In this document: piece by piece, positions 6,439 to 7,894 of the stretch
Position numbering within the stretch: position 1 is the first letter of the stretch
Layout: each line of letters begins with the position of its first letter
Source: JAMXLO01 sp041487355
GTDB taxonomy: Bacteria; Pseudomonadota; Alphaproteobacteria; Acetobacterales; Acetobacteraceae
DNA: 7,894 nt
Direction: 5' to 3'
Assembly (NCBI GenBank): GCA_041487355.1
Contig: JBGPND010000228.1
Location: 1-7,894, forward strand
The notes under the pieces: model-generated
Databases searched by the model: none
Told to the model about the DNA's origin: nothing
The model's input: only the letters and a program-made list of their open reading frames with translations
Made by a program: the position numbers and the translations under genes

Positions 6439-6721
6439 CTCACTGACGAGGAATGGTCACACGTCGAGCCGCTGATCCCGCCGGCGAAGCACGGCGGCCG
6501 CCACCTCGAGGTCGTGGTACGGGAGGTGGTCAACGCCATCATGTATCTGCTCAGCACGGGCCGCCTGTGGCGATATATTGCCAAGGATTTTCCGCCGAAG
6601 AGCACGGTGCACGATTACTTCGTCCGCTGGGACGACGATGGCACGCTGGAGAAGATCCACCATGCGCTGTATGTGAAATGCCATGAAGATATGGGCCGAG
6701 AGGCGAGCCCGACAGCCTGTG

Positions 6722-6748
6722 TGATCCCCGCCTGAAGCCCGGGGATCA
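6722..6748 (+). repeat. Palindromic insertion 2 in transposase (net 18 bp)
   Basis: TGATCCCCG (6722-6730) and CGGGGATCA (6740-6748) form a perfect 9-bp stem with loop CCTGAAGCC. Outer bases are partly transposase sequence. It stands where VIDSQSVK should be encoded, removes the Asp codon and adds TGA at 6733-6735. Its first bases share GTGATCCCCGCCT with insertion 1. Confidence 0.75.
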
Positions 6749-6803
6749 GCCAAAGCGTGAAGAGCGCGGAAAAAGGAGGGCTCGCATCGATCCGAACGGG
6801 GGA

Positions 6804-6843
6804 GCGTGCCCCCGGGCGGGCATAAGCCCGACCCGGGGGACGC
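6804..6843 (+). repeat. Palindromic insertion 3 in transposase (net 35 bp)
   Basis: Arms of about 18 bp, GCGTGCCCCCGGGCGGGC and GCCCGACCCGGGGGACGC, pair almost fully around loop ATAA. They interrupt IDPNG[Y]DAGKK of the transposase. The net 35-bp gain explains the second change of frame. Confidence 0.75.
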
Positions 6844-7263
6844 AGGCAAAAAGATCGAAGGCAAGAAGCGGCACATCTTGGTGGATACGGTAGGTCTGTT
6901 GCTGCATGCCGTGGTTCATCCTGCGAACATTCAGGACCGCGACGGCGGTATCCTGGTTCTGTCAAGCATGTTTGGCATGTACCTTTTCTTACGGAAGCTG
7001 TTCGCCGACGGCGGCTACCAGGGGCCGCAATTCCGGACTGCTGTGGCGACGGCGTTGCCGCAACTAGAAATCGAGATAGTGAAACGATCAGATCATGCGA
7101 AAGGCTTCGAGGTGCTTCCCAAACGCTGGGTTGTCGAACGAACCCTCGCATGGCTCGGTCGCTGTCGTCGCCTTGCCAAGGATTTCGAAAATCCGACACG
7201 CAACGCCCTCGCATTCCTGCGGCTGGCGTCAATCAGGCTTATGCTGAAAAAGCTCTGTAATCC

Positions 7264-7287
7264 CTGACGAACTTTCCGGACGGACTC
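7264..7287 (-). repeat. Right terminal inverted repeat of the IS
   Basis: Read on the minus strand it starts GAGTCCGTCCGGAAAG, differing from the left end at 5 of 24 positions. It is followed by TAA (7288-7290). The transposase stop TGA (7265-7267) lies inside it. Confidence 0.75.
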
Positions 7288-7297
7288 TAAGCAGTGT

Positions 7298-7344
7298 ACC
7301 AGCAGTGGGGATACCGGGCACTCCGCCCGGTATCCCCTGCTGGT
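7298..7344 (-). terminator. Terminator-like hairpin after the collagen-like gene
   Basis: A 22-base arm (7298-7319) pairs with a 20-base arm (7325-7344) around loop ACTCC. The inner 13 bp (GGGGATACCGGGC with its complement) are perfect, with one mismatch or bulge near CAGT. It begins 1 bp after the stop of the minus-strand collagen-like gene. There is no T-run after it in either direction, so it may act as an mRNA-end stabiliser or a bidirectional, factor-assisted terminator. Confidence 0.65.
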
Positions 7345-7345
7345 G

Positions 7346-7894
7346 TCAGTGACCGTGCCCCACGATATTCGGGTGCTTCGTATCGTCGAACGCCATCAGA
7401 CTGCTTCCGGAGACTCGGTTGTGGTCGGTGGTCCCGGCGAACGTGGCCTTCTGGAGGCTGCTCCGGTCGGTCCACGCACCGCTACCTGCGAAGTCTTTGG
7501 TGCTGAGAGTTGCGCTGTTCACCAACGTGCTCATCGTGGTTGCGGCCACCTTTGTTGACGATCCCGACTCCTCGGCAGTCAGGAACGACATCCCAGACTT
7601 ACTCCACTTGGTTTGGGCATTGAGGTTTGTCGCCACGGTCTGACCGGTCACCTTGTGGTCATCCGACCCGTGGTTGTGCTTGTGGTCGTGGTGGTGGTCG
7701 TGACCACCCGTCGCTCCGGTGGCGCCAGTCGCTCCGGTGGCGCCAGTGGAACCCGTGGCTCCAGTCGCTCCGGTGTGGCCTGTGGCTCCGGTCGCACCCG
7801 TCGCTCCGGTGGCGCCAGTCGCTCCGGTGGCGCCAGTGGAACCCGTGGCTCCAGTCGCTCCGGTGTGGCCTGTGGCTCCGGTCGCACCCGTCGC
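7346..7894 (-). CDS. Collagen-like repeat protein, C-terminal part (5' end outside window)
   Basis: The open frame enters from the right edge and gives 182 visible residues. The first 63 are 21 consecutive X-Thr-Gly triplets, mostly Ala-Thr-Gly with His or Ser at fixed places, i.e. a Gly-X-Thr collagen-like repeat. A His-rich linker follows (GHDHHHDHKHNHGSDDHK, 8 His in 18 residues), able in principle to bind divalent metals. The last ~101 residues, rich in Ser/Thr and without Cys, begin VTGQTVATNLNAQTKWSKSG and end HPNIVGHGH; I do not recognise them. Bacterial collagen-like proteins are usually surface-exposed or secreted and form trimers, so the C-terminal part may be a trimerising or binding head. 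No signal peptide can be seen because the N-terminus is outside. A strong hairpin lies directly after the stop. Confidence 0.8.
   Translation of the reverse strand, partial: ATGATGATGHTGATGATGSTGATGATGATGATGATGATGHTGATGATGSTGATGATGATGATGGHDHHHDHKHNHGSDDHKVTGQTVATNLNAQTKWSKSGMSFLTAEESGSSTKVAATTMSTLVNSATLSTKDFAGSGAWTDRSSLQKATFAGTTDHNRVSGSSLMAFDDTKHPNIVGHGH
7711..7890 (-). repeat. Two identical 90-bp tandem repeats encoding collagen-like triplets
   Basis: Bases 7711-7800 and 7801-7890 are identical, and a third copy starts at 7891. Each unit encodes ten X-Thr-Gly triplets with one His-Thr-Gly and one Ser-Thr-Gly. Identity at synonymous positions points to recent duplication or ongoing homogenisation. 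Confidence 0.95.

Larger units (their letters stand above)
6357..7267 (+). pseudogene. IS5-family DDE transposase, disrupted by three palindromic insertions
   Basis: ATG at 6357 opens MWTTENRPRYDRDKLRYPSD, the standard start of this transposase. Later blocks are LTDEEWSHVEPLIPPAKHGG, VVNAIMYLLSTGRLWRYI, STVHDYF, IHHALYVKC, then SQSVKSAEKGG, and finally the catalytic core GKKRHILVDT, LFADGGYQG (second Asp) and WVVERTLAWLGRCRRLAKD (Glu). Three insertions break it: 6417-6438 shifts the frame by +1; 6727-6747 adds a TGA and replaces the IDSQSVK Asp, the first catalytic residue; 6801-6838 shifts the frame by +2. The step from SAEKGG to RIDPNG is a -1 shift near GGAAAAAGGAGGG, where this group normally uses programmed frameshifting, so that step is probably natural. 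No functional protein is expected. Confidence 0.88.
6249..7287 (+). mobile_element. IS5-family (IS427-like) insertion sequence, degraded
   Basis: Imperfect terminal inverted repeats begin G(T/A)GTCCGTCCGGAA: left end 6249-6272, right end 7287-7264, 19 of 24 matching. They are flanked by TAA at 6246-6248 and 7288-7290, consistent with a TNA-type target duplication in this family. The element is 1039 bp including about 75 bp of internal palindromic insertions. It carries a single two-frame transposase whose stop lies in the right inverted repeat. It sits 7 bp from a strong hairpin that follows the collagen-like gene. Without a functional transposase it could move only with help from an intact copy elsewhere. 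Confidence 0.85.

Noticed and set aside
6775..6785. The frame step between SAEKGG and RIDPNG as a fourth damage event
   Set aside because: This IS group normally has a -1 shift between its two reading frames at this point, next to an A-rich slip site, so it is probably native.
7648..7887. A minus-strand frame reading Pro-Glu-Arg-rich repeats
   Set aside because: It is an alternative frame of the 90-bp repeats; the frame giving X-Thr-Gly continues into the C-terminal domain and is the coherent one.
7711..7890. The 90-bp tandem repeats as a CRISPR array
   Set aside because: The units are contiguous, with no spacers, and encode regular Gly-X-Thr triplets.

Overview
The window looks like chromosomal DNA from an alphaproteobacterium, most likely Rhodospirillales/Acetobacteraceae. 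The inference rests on very high GC codon use, a Hint-domain protein of the type abundant in Acetobacteraceae, a four-domain rhodanese, and a comF / NDUFAF5-like methyltransferase neighbourhood that recurs in Alphaproteobacteria. The taxon is inferred; no rRNA or marker gene is present.

Left part (1-4453, minus strand): reading right to left, a four-domain rhodanese gene overlaps comF. Then comes a 130-bp gap holding a REP-type inverted repeat. A catabolic-looking cluster follows: Rieske ring-hydroxylating oxygenase alpha subunit, its beta subunit 4 bp downstream, and the start of a P-loop sulfotransferase-like gene running off the left edge. The alpha subunit resembles salicylate/anthranilate-type oxygenases. 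No ferredoxin or reductase gene is visible here.

Middle (4454-5353): a divergent intergenic region with a candidate promoter, then a plus-strand SAM-dependent methyltransferase ending 3 bp from the stop of the convergent Hint-domain reading frame.

Right part (5357-7290): a graveyard of broken genes. A Hint-domain gene lacks its N-terminus and carries one frameshift. A RelA/SpoT-type gene keeps only its first ~49 codons. A 1039-bp IS5-family (IS427-like) element, flanked by TAA, has a transposase that cannot be read through. Beyond a strong hairpin, at 7346-7894, is the 3' part of a minus-strand collagen-like gene: X-Thr-Gly triplets in perfect 90-bp tandem repeats, a His-rich linker and an unrecognised C-terminal domain.

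The most unusual signal cuts across these genes. Short GC-rich palindromes of about 18-35 bp sit inside protein-coding sequence at five places. Two (rhodanese domain 4 and the Hint gene) keep the frame and add about ten residues. Three lie within one transposase gene, where they shift the frame, remove the first catalytic Asp codon and add a stop. Two share the 13-mer GTGATCCCCGCCT and two share the 11-mer GGGGCAGGCTC. This recalls the palindromic elements that insert within Rickettsia genes, and may be a small mobile palindrome family in this lineage.
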